Shown here one piece after another: positions 7,829 through 16,621 of a DNA stretch of 64,000 bases; the stretch's first letter is position 1, and every line of letters starts with the position of its first letter. The translations under genes were made by a program, and so were the position numbers. The notes beneath the pieces are model-generated. The model saw only the letters and a program-made list of their open reading frames with translations. It was not told the origin of the DNA and ran no database searches. The stretch comes from Sphingomonas sp. (GTDB lineage Bacteria; Pseudomonadota; Alphaproteobacteria; Sphingomonadales; Sphingomonadaceae), in the NCBI GenBank assembly GCA_003248865.1, contig QFPK01000004.1:62001-126000 (forward strand), in the 5' to 3' direction.

Positions 7829-8277
7829 GCGGCGGGCTTGGGCTCGTCGGCCTTCGGCTCTTCGACCTTGGGCTCTTTCGAAGTCTTGGGCTCCGGCTTC
7901 GCGGGCTCAGGCTTGGGCTGTTTCGGCGCAGCTGCGGGCGGCGCGGCCTCCTTGACGGCCGGCGGGGGCGCACCATTGGGGCTGGCAACCGGCCGTGCCG
8001 ATCGCACCATGCCGGAAAAGGCACGCGGCAGGTTCAGTTTCGCGTTCGGTTCCGTGATGGTGCGGCAATCGCCGCCGAAGAAGGGGCGGGGGCAGATCTG
8101 CCAGGCTTCCCCCGGCACCACCCGGATGGACCGCGGGGAGAAGTTCATGTTCGCGCTTTCCGTGACCAGCGCATAGCGTGCCCCCTGGAAGTTGCGCTGG
8201 CTGAACATGGCGACTTCGGCGGCTGCCGGTGCGGCAACGACGGTGGCGAGCAAAAGCGCGGGCAACAGAAATCTCAT
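7825..8277 (-). CDS. Secreted beta/gamma-crystallin-like protein with Pro/Lys/Glu tail
   Basis: This is a 150-residue exported protein. A signal peptide (MRFLLPALLLATVVAAPAAA) precedes one double Greek-key unit with the crystallin pattern MFSQRNFQGARYAL and WQICPRPFFGGDCRTI. The last 45 residues are a low-complexity tail of PKPEP and PKVEEPK-like repeats, which may reach across the periplasm or bind polyanions. The usual NN-x-x-S/T-S calcium sites are not intact (SPRSIRV, MVRSARP). It is 3 bases downstream of a paralogous gene and overlaps the NUDIX gene. The function is unknown. Confidence 0.75.
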   Translation of the reverse strand: MRFLLPALLLATVVAAPAAAEVAMFSQRNFQGARYALVTESANMNFSPRSIRVVPGEAWQICPRPFFGGDCRTITEPNAKLNLPRAFSGMVRSARPVASPNGAPPPAVKEAAPPAAAPKQPKPEPAKPEPKTSKEPKVEEPKADEPKPAA

Positions 8278-8280
8278 GGT

Positions 8281-8850
8281 CTAGAACCCCGTTCGAACGC
8301 AAAGGACATCGGCAAGGTAGACCCGCCGGTTTTCGGTTTCCATCAGTTGATGTGACGCACCGCGCCAGCCGGCATCGACACAGAAGCGGTCAGCCGTCTG
8401 CGCGGCACAGGTGGCGGTTGCCGTGCCGGTGGCGCAGGCCAGTACGCGCCCATTGCCGCGGCGCGGCGCCGGGAAGAATTCGGAGGCCATGCCCTTCAGC
8501 CGCGCGCCGCTGATGGGCCCGCCGCCCGGGCCGTTCCCGCCGCCTCCGTTCCAGTTTCCTGTCGGGCGGATCGATTGCAGTCGGCCGGGCCAGCCGAAGG
8601 CGCGGCGCAGATCGGCATTCGTGCGTGTCACCGTCAGGCAGCGGCCACGGAAATTCGGCTCCGGGCACAGCTCCCACTCGCCGCTGTTCACCCGGATCGA
8701 GGTGACTTCGAAGTTGAGCCTGAGGTTGGGATTGGCACGATCGACCGCGACGGCCGGGCCGCTGTGGTTCGCATCGCGGTAGATGGTTGCGGATTGCGCG
8801 AGAGCCGGAGCTGCAATCGCGAAGCTTGCCAGGAACAGAATCGCTTTCAT
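8281..8850 (-). CDS. Secreted beta/gamma-crystallin-like protein
   Basis: This 189-residue protein has a clear signal peptide (MKAILFLASFAIAAPALAQ). A double Greek-key domain follows at about residues 20-96, with IYRDANHSGPAVAV, a first SIRVNSGEWELCPEPNF turn and GRCLTVTR. After a glycine/asparagine-rich linker (NWNGGGGNGPGGG) comes a cysteine-containing C-terminal part (VLACATGTATATCAAQTADR) found in other alphaproteobacterial beta/gamma-crystallin proteins. It heads the minus-strand trio with the shorter crystallin protein and the NUDIX gene. Calcium binding is doubtful because the acidic pair before SIR is missing. Confidence 0.75.
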   Translation of the reverse strand: MKAILFLASFAIAAPALAQSATIYRDANHSGPAVAVDRANPNLRLNFEVTSIRVNSGEWELCPEPNFRGRCLTVTRTNADLRRAFGWPGRLQSIRPTGNWNGGGGNGPGGGPISGARLKGMASEFFPAPRRGNGRVLACATGTATATCAAQTADRFCVDAGWRGASHQLMETENRRVYLADVLCVRTGF

Positions 8851-9016
8851 TGCGTCATCCCCCTTCTTTCCTCTCCGAGTTGCTAGCTCGGCGGACGCCG
8901 GGTTGCCAGTGCCCTGTTTTGGACCAACACCCTGTCCTTGGTCACATATTAAGGGACAGGCATGGAACTGGCATGATTCAGGACAAAATGCCGGGCGCAG
9001 TTTGATGGAGGTGAGG

Positions 9017-10930
9017 ATGTATCAGCGAATCGGCATGATGGTAGCGGCTCTGCTGCTGGGCGGGCCGGCTGCGGCGCAAACCGTATCCGCAGCCGCACGC
9101 GCGGCCAATGCCGTCAGCGCAGCCTCGCTTCCCGCCGAGGACGGGCAGGATGCCGATTTCGCCTCGCGCGGCTTCATGGGCACTCACCCGGCAACCAGCA
9201 TCCCACGCGACGACGGCAAGGGCGTGGCCTGGGATTTCGCCGCGCTGGACAGGCTGAAGGGCCCCGCGCCCGCCAGCGTCAATCCGTCGCTGTGGCGGCA
9301 ATCCGTGCTGCTCGCGAAACATGGGCTGTTCCGCGTGTCAGACCGGGTGTTTCAGGTGCGCGGCTTCGATCTGTCGGTGATGACGGTGATCCGCGGCGAC
9401 ACCGGTTACATTCTGGTGGATCCGCTGATCTCGGCTGAAACCGCCCGCGCCGCGCTGGCGCTGGTGCAGCAGAAGCTGGGTGACCGGCCGGTCACCGGGC
9501 TGATCTACACCCACAGCCATGTCGATCATTTCGGCGGCGTGCTCGGCGTCATCAGCCCCGAGCAGGCGAAATCCATTCCCATCCTCGCGCCCGATGGCTT
9601 TCTGGAACATGCCATCTCCGAAAATGTGATCGCCGGGAACGCCATGTCGCGGCGCGCGGTCTACCAGTTCGGAACGCCCCTGCCGTTCGGCCCCGACGGG
9701 CGGGTGACATCGGGGATCGGCCCCGCCACCTCCAGCGGCACGGTCGGCCTGCTGCCGCCCAACGATGTGGTGAAGGCCACCGGAGAGCGGCGCAGCATCG
9801 ACGGCGTGGACTTCGAATTCCAGCTGACGCCGGATACCGAGGCGCCTGCGGAAATGAACTTCCATCTGCCGCAGTTCCGCATCCTGCATCTGGCGGAAAA
9901 CGCCAACCCCACCATGCACAATATCCTTACCCCACGCGGCGCGCTGGTGCGCGACGCGAAGGCCTGGGCAGATCAGCTCACCATCGCGCTCAGGCTGTGG
10001 GGCGACAGCAGCGACATCCTCGTCACCAGCCACGGCTGGCCTCGCTTCGGCGCCGCGAACGTGACGGATTTCATCGGCAGCCACCGCGATGCCTATAAAT
10101 ATCTGCACGACCAGTCCGTCCGGCTGATGAACAAGGGGCTGACGAAGGACGAGATCGCCGAGACCATAGATCTGCCGCCCACACTGAAGGCGCGCTGGTT
10201 CAACCGGGGCTATTATGGCACCATGAACCACAATTCGAAGGCGGTGTATCAACGCTATCTGGGCTGGTATTCCGGCAACCCCGCCGATCTGAATCCGCAT
10301 CCGCCCGAAGCCCTCGGACAACGCTATGTCGAAGCCCTGGGCGGGCCGGATCGTGTGTTGGCGCTGGCGAAAAATGCCGCTGCCGGGGGTGATTTCCGCT
10401 GGGCCGCCACCCTGCTCGATCACCTCGTCTTTTCGGGCCAGGCCGGCCCCGAGGCAAAGGCGTTGCTCGCAGACAGCTACCGCCAGATGGCCTATGCCGC
10501 CGAAGGCTCATTGTGGCGCAACATGTACCTGACCGCCGCGACCGAACTGGAAAAGGGCCCAACCTCCGGATCGGCGGGCGCCGTGGGCATCACGCGCCTC
10601 ATCCCGACAGCCATGCTGCTGGACCTGATGGCGGTGCGGCTGGTGCCCGAACGCGCGCCCGCCCAGCCCTTCACTCTGGCGCTGGTGCTGCCGGACGTGG
10701 CCGAACGCCACCTCATCACCATCCGCAATGGCGTGATGATCCACGAATCCGGCGTGCCGGACCGTGCCGACGTCACCATCACCCTGCCGCGGGCCGCTTT
10801 CCTGCGCGCCATCTCCGGCGCGGCGGCCGGCGGCCCACCGCCGCAGATCGAGGGTCGGGCGGAGCTGGTGCCGTTGTTCCTCGGGCTGTTCGAAGCACCC
10901 GCGACGGACTTCGCCATCGTGACGCCCTAG
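9017..10930 (+). CDS. Periplasmic alkyl/aryl-sulfatase of the metallo-beta-lactamase fold (SdsA1-like)
   Basis: This 637-residue protein has a signal peptide (MMVAALLLGGPAAAQ) and a metallo-beta-lactamase domain with the zinc motif THSHVDHFGG near residue 170. The alkylsulfatase dimerisation region follows (RWFNRGYYGTMNHNSKAVYQ), then a C-terminal SCP2-like domain. The family hydrolyses alkyl sulfates such as dodecyl sulfate to alcohol and sulfate. The ATG at 9017 is chosen because GGAGGTGAGG lies directly before it; the ATG at 9005 would itself overlap that site. It sits between the crystallin trio and pantothenate kinase. Confidence 0.9.
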   Translation: MYQRIGMMVAALLLGGPAAAQTVSAAARAANAVSAASLPAEDGQDADFASRGFMGTHPATSIPRDDGKGVAWDFAALDRLKGPAPASVNPSLWRQSVLLAKHGLFRVSDRVFQVRGFDLSVMTVIRGDTGYILVDPLISAETARAALALVQQKLGDRPVTGLIYTHSHVDHFGGVLGVISPEQAKSIPILAPDGFLEHAISENVIAGNAMSRRAVYQFGTPLPFGPDGRVTSGIGPATSSGTVGLLPPNDVVKATGERRSIDGVDFEFQLTPDTEAPAEMNFHLPQFRILHLAENANPTMHNILTPRGALVRDAKAWADQLTIALRLWGDSSDILVTSHGWPRFGAANVTDFIGSHRDAYKYLHDQSVRLMNKGLTKDEIAETIDLPPTLKARWFNRGYYGTMNHNSKAVYQRYLGWYSGNPADLNPHPPEALGQRYVEALGGPDRVLALAKNAAAGGDFRWAATLLDHLVFSGQAGPEAKALLADSYRQMAYAAEGSLWRNMYLTAATELEKGPTSGSAGAVGITRLIPTAMLLDLMAVRLVPERAPAQPFTLALVLPDVAERHLITIRNGVMIHESGVPDRADVTITLPRAAFLRAISGAAAGGPPPQIEGRAELVPLFLGLFEAPATDFAIVTP

Positions 10931-10948
10931 CGGCCGCAAGACTGCCGC

Positions 10949-11686
10949 TCAGTCGGCGGACAGCTCCGGGCGCACCAGCCGCAAGCTGTGATCGCGGGCC
11001 TTGGCGACGAGGATGTCCGCCAGCGGACGCGCGCGGACGATATGGTCGTGCAGGTTGGGCAGGTTGATCTGCTGCCACACCACCGTCCGGCCGAAGCCCC
11101 GGGCCTCGGCTTCGCTCAGATGGCTGAACTGGGCATAGAAGCTGGTCGGATCGCTCTTCCCCGCGTGCCAGAAGCGCATGAAGCGATCGAGGAACCAATG
11201 TTCCAGATCCTCCTCGGTGGCGTCGAGGTAGATCAGGCTGTCGAGCGCGTGGATCACGCCATGGTCGCCTGCGGTGGGGGCGAAGCCAAGGCCTTCCACA
11301 AGCAGGATGTCGGGCCGTTCGATGTGGCGGCTGTTGGCGGGATCGATATCGTACAGGCTGTGGGAATAGGTCGGCACGGTCACGGGGCGCGTGCGCGCGG
11401 CCTCCAGCGTGGCGGCGAGGCGGGCGGTGTCGTAGCTTTCGGGGAAGCCCTTGCGCAGCAGCAGCCCGCGCGCTTCCAGTTCGGCATTGGGCAACAGGAA
11501 GCCGTCGGTCTGGATCACCTCCACCCGCCAATGCGGCGCGAGCGCCTCGGCGAGCGATGTAGCAAGGGTGGATTTGCCCGCCGCGACAGAGCCGGTGAGC
11601 CCCGCGATGGTGGGGCCATAAAGGCCGCCGCCATGGCGCTGGGCGATCAGCGCCGCAAGCTGATACACCGTTACCGGCCGCGCCAA
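10949..11686 (-). CDS. coaA: Type I pantothenate kinase
   Basis: This 245-residue kinase phosphorylates pantothenate in the first step of coenzyme A synthesis. The P-loop is GLTGSVAAGKSTLA near residue 29. IQTDGFLLPNAELEARGL and RKGFPESYD match the substrate-binding stretch of CoaA, and SHSLYDIDP is the conserved region after it. It is shorter than the roughly 316-residue E. coli enzyme because the N-terminal extension is missing, and it begins MARPVTVYQLAALIAQRHGG. It converges on the sulfatase gene, with 18 bases between them. Confidence 0.88.
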   Translation of the reverse strand: MARPVTVYQLAALIAQRHGGGLYGPTIAGLTGSVAAGKSTLATSLAEALAPHWRVEVIQTDGFLLPNAELEARGLLLRKGFPESYDTARLAATLEAARTRPVTVPTYSHSLYDIDPANSRHIERPDILLVEGLGFAPTAGDHGVIHALDSLIYLDATEEDLEHWFLDRFMRFWHAGKSDPTSFYAQFSHLSEAEARGFGRTVVWQQINLPNLHDHIVRARPLADILVAKARDHSLRLVRPELSAD

Positions 11687-11841
11687 CGCACGATTCCCCG
11701 GGACACAGCCCTGCTATCTGTTGCGCCGGCGGTGCCGGGCAGCGTGATGCCCATCCTCATCGCGGCGCAGGATGGCCTGATTTGCGCGGATGCTCAAGCC
11801 GGCAGGGCAATTGCTGCGCCGCCGGCTTGAGGGCTCCTTCG

Positions 11842-14289
11842 TCAGAAACGGTAGCTGATGGTGCCGCCGAAGGTGCGGGGATCGCCCAACTGGGCCGAGA
11901 TCAGGCCCGTGTTGCCCGGCGTGACGGCCAGCGATTCATAGTAATTCTGATCGAAGGCGTTGCGCACCCAGCCGAAGATATCCAGCTGCTCGGTGCGGAA
12001 GCCCAGCCGGAAATTGTGCAGCGAGTAGCCCTTCACGTCGGTGTAGATCGATCGCGAAGCGTTGGACGAGAAGGTGGAGCGATAGCTCGCCTCATAGCCC
12101 AGATAGGTTTCGCCATCCTGCCCCAGGAAGTGGGTGGGGATGTTGTATTCCGCCCCCCACGAGAAGGACCAGCGCGAGATGCCCGGCAGCCACTGGCCCG
12201 AGACATCGCAGTTGGCCGGGCTGTTCGCGCCGGGGGTGGAGGGCGGCCCCGCAGGCGTGCCCGTGCCGCCGCCGGCCAGCTCGGGCGGGCAGGGGGCGTC
12301 GTCGAACTTCACGAACTCATGGTCGGTGAAGGCGCCCGACAGGAAGGCGTTCAGCCGGTCGGACGGGCGGACGGAAAAGTCGGCCTCAATCCCGCGCACC
12401 CGCACCTTGTCGGCGTTGGCGAGATAGCCGCGCAATGTGCTGGAGCCGGAGATGTTGCTGATCACGCTGGCCTGGAAGTCGCGGATCTCCGTCCAGTAGG
12501 CCGCGACGTTCAGCGTCGCCTGCCGGTCCCAGAACTGGGTTTTCAGGCCCAGTTCGAAATGGTCCACCTTCTCGGGCTTGATCTGCGCCACTTCCAGCGC
12601 GGGCAGGCCGTTGGCCAGGTTCGGCACCCCGTTCAGGTTGATGCCGCCCGTCTTGAACGAGCGCGCATAGGTCGCATAGCCCAGCACATCGTCCGAGACC
12701 TGATACGATAGGTTGAGGTCGTAGGAGAGGTTCCAGGCGCTGTAGCCGGGTTCGAAGAACTGCGAGGCCTGAAGCCCCCGCTGCGCCGCGATCCAGGGAT
12801 CGTTGTAATAGGGGTGCGTCGTGTCGTTGGTGACCAGCTGCCGGGTGCCGTCAGAGGCGTTGCCCGTCACCACGGAATCGTAGGTGCCGTCTTTCTTGTC
12901 GTAGTTGATGCGGATGCCCGGCGAGACGGTGAAGCGGTCGCTGACCTTCCAGTTCAGCTTGCCGAAGCCGGCGAGGCTGAGGTTGTCCAGCCGGATGTCA
13001 TTCTCCGCGATCACGCCGTTCAGCACCGCCGGGTTGCGCGACAGCGCGCTGGTGGGGTTCAGCAGCCAGGCGCTGGCGGCGGGGCCGGATTCCTGCACGC
13101 CGCTGGTGCGGATCTTCTGGTAGAACAGGAAGCCGCCGACAACCGCATCGATCGGCCCGGTGTCGAACGCATAGCGCAGTTCCTGCGTCCACTGGTCCTG
13201 CTTCGTCGGGTTGTTGACCTTGGTATAGACCGGCAGGCCGGTGAAATCCCGGTCGTTCTTCGGCCCCCAGTCCCAATAGCGCCAGGCCGAGACCGAGGTG
13301 ATGGTACCCGGGCCGACATCCCATTCGGCGCGGATGGACAGCCCGCCCAGCTCGTTGCGGGCGGCCAGTTCGGCATCCAGATCGGTCACGCGATCGAACG
13401 GGTTGGTGCTGGGCACCTGATAGCCGGGGAACAGTGCCACCAGCGCTGCATACTGGCGGCTCGCCACGCGCTGCGTGGTGCCCAGCCGGGCATAGATCTG
13501 GCCGCAGCAGATCGGGTTCTGCAGGTTCCAGTCGCCCGAGAAGGTCACGCGGAAGTCGTCGGTCGGCTTCCACAGCAGCGCGCCGCGCACGCCCACATTG
13601 TCCTGCGAGTTGATCCACTGGCCCGTCGTCACATTCTGGATCGTGCCGCGCCTGTCGGTCGTCGAAATGCTGATGCGGGCGGCCAGTTTGTCGGTGATCG
13701 GGCCGGAGATGGAGGCCTTGGCCTGCTTGAACTCGTAATTGCCCACCGAAATCTCGGCCCGGCCCTCCAGCTCGAAGCTGGGCGCGCGGGTGGTGATGTT
13801 GATGGCGCCGGCCGTCGTGTTCTTGCCATAGAGCGTGCCCTGCGGCCCGCGCAGCACCTCGATCTGCTCCACGTCCACGAAGTCCAGCGTCGCCGACGCG
13901 ATGCGGTTGTAATAGACCTGATCGACATAGACGCCCACGCCCTGCTCGAAGCCGTCGTTGGTCAGGCCGAACGGCGCGCCGATGCCGCGGATGTTGATGA
14001 AGGTGTTGCGTGGATTGGTGGAAAAGAACTGCAGCGACGGCTGCAGCTGCGTCAGCCGGTTGATGTTGAACACGCCCTTGGAATCGAGCGTGGCGCCATC
14101 CACCACCGAAATGGCAACCGGCACATCCTGCACATTTTCCGCGCGCCGCCGCGCGGTCACCACGATGGCGCCGTCGTCGACCGCTGCAGTTTCGGCCGTC
14201 TCGGCCTCCTCCGGCGCAGCGGCGGACGCAGTTGGTGCGGCCAGCGCGGCCAGCGCGGTCCCGGCGAAGATCAGGCTGCGAATATGCAT
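11842..14289 (-). CDS. TonB-dependent outer membrane receptor
   Basis: This 815-residue protein has a signal peptide (MHIRSLIFAGTALAALAA), a TonB-box-like DDGAIVVTARRR, a plug domain (LQPSLQFFSTNPRNTFINIRG; EQIEVLRGPQGTLYGKNTT) and a beta-barrel ending DPRTFGGTISYRF with the terminal aromatic. It imports a ligand across the outer membrane using TonB energy. The start at 14289 gives AGGG a 6-base spacing; an ATG two codons upstream would be too close. It follows the hydrolase and DUF2292 genes, so sulfur-ester or sulfonate uptake is plausible but unproven. Confidence 0.88.
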   Translation of the reverse strand: MHIRSLIFAGTALAALAAPTASAAAPEEAETAETAAVDDGAIVVTARRRAENVQDVPVAISVVDGATLDSKGVFNINRLTQLQPSLQFFSTNPRNTFINIRGIGAPFGLTNDGFEQGVGVYVDQVYYNRIASATLDFVDVEQIEVLRGPQGTLYGKNTTAGAINITTRAPSFELEGRAEISVGNYEFKQAKASISGPITDKLAARISISTTDRRGTIQNVTTGQWINSQDNVGVRGALLWKPTDDFRVTFSGDWNLQNPICCGQIYARLGTTQRVASRQYAALVALFPGYQVPSTNPFDRVTDLDAELAARNELGGLSIRAEWDVGPGTITSVSAWRYWDWGPKNDRDFTGLPVYTKVNNPTKQDQWTQELRYAFDTGPIDAVVGGFLFYQKIRTSGVQESGPAASAWLLNPTSALSRNPAVLNGVIAENDIRLDNLSLAGFGKLNWKVSDRFTVSPGIRINYDKKDGTYDSVVTGNASDGTRQLVTNDTTHPYYNDPWIAAQRGLQASQFFEPGYSAWNLSYDLNLSYQVSDDVLGYATYARSFKTGGINLNGVPNLANGLPALEVAQIKPEKVDHFELGLKTQFWDRQATLNVAAYWTEIRDFQASVISNISGSSTLRGYLANADKVRVRGIEADFSVRPSDRLNAFLSGAFTDHEFVKFDDAPCPPELAGGGTGTPAGPPSTPGANSPANCDVSGQWLPGISRWSFSWGAEYNIPTHFLGQDGETYLGYEASYRSTFSSNASRSIYTDVKGYSLHNFRLGFRTEQLDIFGWVRNAFDQNYYESLAVTPGNTGLISAQLGDPRTFGGTISYRF

Positions 14290-14413
14290 ATACATCCCTT
14301 TGAAACCCTGAAGAATTTTATTGTGATTGCGGCCCGGCGCAGTGGCTGGCGGGCCTGATTGGTCCTGAAACAAGCGGAGCAGCGCCGGTGGTCCGGTGGC
14401 GGCTCCAGTCAGG

Positions 14414-14587
14414 TCAGTTGTTTGGAAAGCGGGTGCGCTCCGTCACGTCGATCTGCACCAGCCGCCCTTCATGGACGGTCAGGCGGATGTCGCCGAAGCG
14501 GACACGGCCCAGCGCCTCCACGATCAGCGCGACGGCGGTTTCTGGCACCGGCTCGGGGCGGGGTTGGCGCAGCGGACTTGTCACCAT
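14414..14587 (-). CDS. DUF2292 (YezD-like) small protein
   Basis: This 57-residue protein matches the small YezD/DUF2292 family, with ALIVEALGRVRFGDIRLTVH and EGRLVQIDVTERTRF. It starts inside the end of the upstream hydrolase gene (overlapping ATGGTGA), so translation is coupled. In other bacteria members sit in cysteine or sulfonate-utilisation operons, and their biochemical role is unknown. Here it lies between a serine hydrolase and a TonB receptor, 125 bases before the receptor start. A longer reading of the frame upstream is only a shadow of the hydrolase. Confidence 0.75.
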   Translation of the reverse strand: MVTSPLRQPRPEPVPETAVALIVEALGRVRFGDIRLTVHEGRLVQIDVTERTRFPNN

Positions 14588-15276
14588 GTGCGGGCCTCCG
14601 AAGGGGTGTCGGGCCCGCGCGACAGAAAGCGTGCGGCATCCGCCAGCGTCCTGTCGGCGTCTGCCCGAAGGCTGGCGGAATCGCTCAGCCGGTCGATGAG
14701 GGAAATGCCGAGCGGCCAGTCGCCAAGCCCGCTGTCGGCGTTGATGTGGCCGGCATCGCCGGCATCCACCAGATGGCTGCCCCACGCCCGCGCCACCCGG
14801 GCGGAGCGTTCAAAGACGGCATGCGGATCGTTGCGGCTGGCCACCAGAATCGAAGGGAAGGGCAGCGGCCCCGAAGGCACCGGCGCAAATTGCCTGAGCG
14901 GCGGGCCGGCCGTCGCGGAATCGGCATCCGCGGGTGCAACCAGCAGCGCGCCCACCACCGAGTCCCGGGCGGAAAGGCCCGCCAGCGCCGCCCACCAGGC
15001 GACCGCGATACAACCCAGGCTGTGCGCCACCAGGATCACCGGCTGGCGCGACGCCCGGATCGCCTGATCCAGTCGCTGCACCCACAATTGCCTGTCCGGC
15101 GCGTCCCACTGGCCCAGATCCACCCGGCCGAACCAGGGGTAACGCTGTTCCCAGCGCGTCTGCCAATGGCCCGGCCCGCTGTTGTAGAGCCCCGGGATAT
15201 TCAGGATCTGGGGCGTGCCCCCCCGCGTCGGCTCGGCAGACGCATCATGGGCGGCGAATCGGCTGCTGTTCGGCAT
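14581..15276 (-). CDS. RBBP9/YdeN-like serine hydrolase
   Basis: This 231-residue alpha/beta hydrolase belongs to the RBBP9/YdeN family. It has ILNIPGLYNSGPGHWQTRWE near the start, the nucleophile elbow VAHSLGCIAVAWWAA (Ser in GHSLG-like VAHSLG), DPHAVFERSARVARAWGS with the acidic residue, and a late GDAGHINADSGLGDWP with the catalytic histidine. The ATG at 15276 has GGGAGAGG upstream, so the 24-residue extension from 15348 is rejected. It opens the operon with the DUF2292 gene and the TonB receptor. The substrate is unknown. Confidence 0.82.
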   Translation of the reverse strand: MPNSSRFAAHDASAEPTRGGTPQILNIPGLYNSGPGHWQTRWEQRYPWFGRVDLGQWDAPDRQLWVQRLDQAIRASRQPVILVAHSLGCIAVAWWAALAGLSARDSVVGALLVAPADADSATAGPPLRQFAPVPSGPLPFPSILVASRNDPHAVFERSARVARAWGSHLVDAGDAGHINADSGLGDWPLGISLIDRLSDSASLRADADRTLADAARFLSRGPDTPSEARTW

Positions 15277-15529
15277 CGTCCTCTCCCTTCCTGATTTGAA
15301 GGGCGAGGGTAACTCAACCGAAGGCGTAGACAAGTCGACGGTTCCCAAGCAGTTCTTGGCATCGTTAAAGCGTGCCTATCGGGCAGCGATGGGAGAGCAC
15401 GGGGCCTGCCGTATCCGGATCGTCGGCAGCGGGAAATTGAGATAGGCCAGAAGGGCGCTGCCGTTGGAACCAGCGGTGAGCCGCGCTTTCCGCCGTCAGA
15501 GGAAAAGCTCTCACACATCGGTGGACTCG

Positions 15530-15549
15530 CGACTGTCATCAAACAGTCG
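15530..15549. promoter_or_regulatory. Inverted repeat upstream of the cupin gene
   Basis: A perfect 7-bp inverted repeat, CGACTGT then ACAGTCG separated by six bases, ends 13 bases before the chosen start codon. It could be an operator or a leader hairpin that covers the weak ribosome binding site. The rest of the 286-base gap shows no other clear signal. Confidence 0.4.
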
Positions 15550-15562
15550 TAAGCCTGTCTCC

Positions 15563-16621
15563 ATGCTGGATGCGCGCAAGAGTTTCCGTGCTGATGACCC
15601 GCTGCGGGCGCTCGGCCTTCAGGCCCGGTCGCAGGCGATGGACGACAGCCGCCGCGAGGCCATCGCAGCCCGTCTTCTGGCCGGCGACGCGCCCGAGGCG
15701 ATTCTGGGCGACCTCGTCCGCGAAGGGTTTCCGATCCAGGCCGTCACGGACGAGATCGACGCGGCGCGGGCACATCCCTATCTGAAGGCGGCCGGCTTGT
15801 TGCAGGCGCAACTGGCCAAGCGGGACTGGTTGCTGGAGGCGCGCGCGAAGCTGGAGCGCATGGGCTCGAACGAAGTCCCGCGCCGCGACCGTCTGTCGCC
15901 GGAGCAGTTCTTCGCCGATCATTACACCACGCTGACGCCGGTGGTGCTGACGGGGCTGACCGATCACTGGCCGGGGCGGCAATGGTCTCTGGACGTGCTG
16001 GCCGCGAAGGTCGGCAATCCCGAGATCGAAGTGCAGATGGAGCGCGAGGGCGACCCGGATTTCGAGATGAACTCGATCCGGCACAAGCGGCGGATGCGCT
16101 GGCGCGACGTGCTGGAAATGCTGGCGGCGGACCCGGACACCAATGACTTCTATGTGACCGCCAACAACAGCGGGCTGAACCGGAAGGCGCTCGATCCGCT
16201 GTGGCGGGATGTGGGCGACCTGCCCGGCTATCTGGGTAAGAGCCATCTGGGCGACGGCTTTTTCTGGATGGGGCCGCGCGGCACGGTGACGCCCTGGCAC
16301 CATGATCTAACCCAGAATCTGCTGGTGAACATGGTGGGGGTGAAGCGGGTGGCGATGGTGTCACCGGCCGAAACCCATCGCATGCGCAACCATCGCCATT
16401 GCTTCAGCCGGTTCGGCGCGGACGCCGCGCTGGCGGATGTGCCCCCGCAACAGCGGCCGCGCGTGCTGACCGTGGAGATCGGGCCGGGCGATATCCTGTT
16501 CATCCCCGTGGGCTGGTGGCACCATGTGACGGCGCCGACCCTCACCATCGGGATGAGCTTCACCAATTTCGTCTGGGATAACGACTTCACCAGCTTCTAC
16601 ACGACGGAAGGCGCGCTCTAG
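15563..16621 (+). CDS. Cupin_8/JmjC-like 2-oxoglutarate oxygenase
   Basis: This 352-residue protein has an N-terminal helical segment and a JmjC-type cupin barrel. The iron ligands appear as the HxD of TPWHHDLTQNLLVNMVG and the histidine of DILFIPVGWWHHVTAP, and LTIGMSFTNFVWDN follows. This is the architecture of 2-oxoglutarate oxygenases related to FIH and of protein or RNA hydroxylases. The Pro/Thr-rich entry PVVLTGLTDHWP is typical of the cupin_8 group. The start is uncertain: the ATG at 15563 has a poor ribosome site, and an upstream in-frame TTG at 15464 is less likely. The target is not known. Confidence 0.82.
   Translation: MLDARKSFRADDPLRALGLQARSQAMDDSRREAIAARLLAGDAPEAILGDLVREGFPIQAVTDEIDAARAHPYLKAAGLLQAQLAKRDWLLEARAKLERMGSNEVPRRDRLSPEQFFADHYTTLTPVVLTGLTDHWPGRQWSLDVLAAKVGNPEIEVQMEREGDPDFEMNSIRHKRRMRWRDVLEMLAADPDTNDFYVTANNSGLNRKALDPLWRDVGDLPGYLGKSHLGDGFFWMGPRGTVTPWHHDLTQNLLVNMVGVKRVAMVSPAETHRMRNHRHCFSRFGADAALADVPPQQRPRVLTVEIGPGDILFIPVGWWHHVTAPTLTIGMSFTNFVWDNDFTSFYTTEGAL

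Noticed and set aside
12814..14358. Antisense frame of 514 codons over the TonB receptor gene
   Set aside because: It is a shadow of a receptor with signal peptide, plug and barrel; no coding signal of its own.
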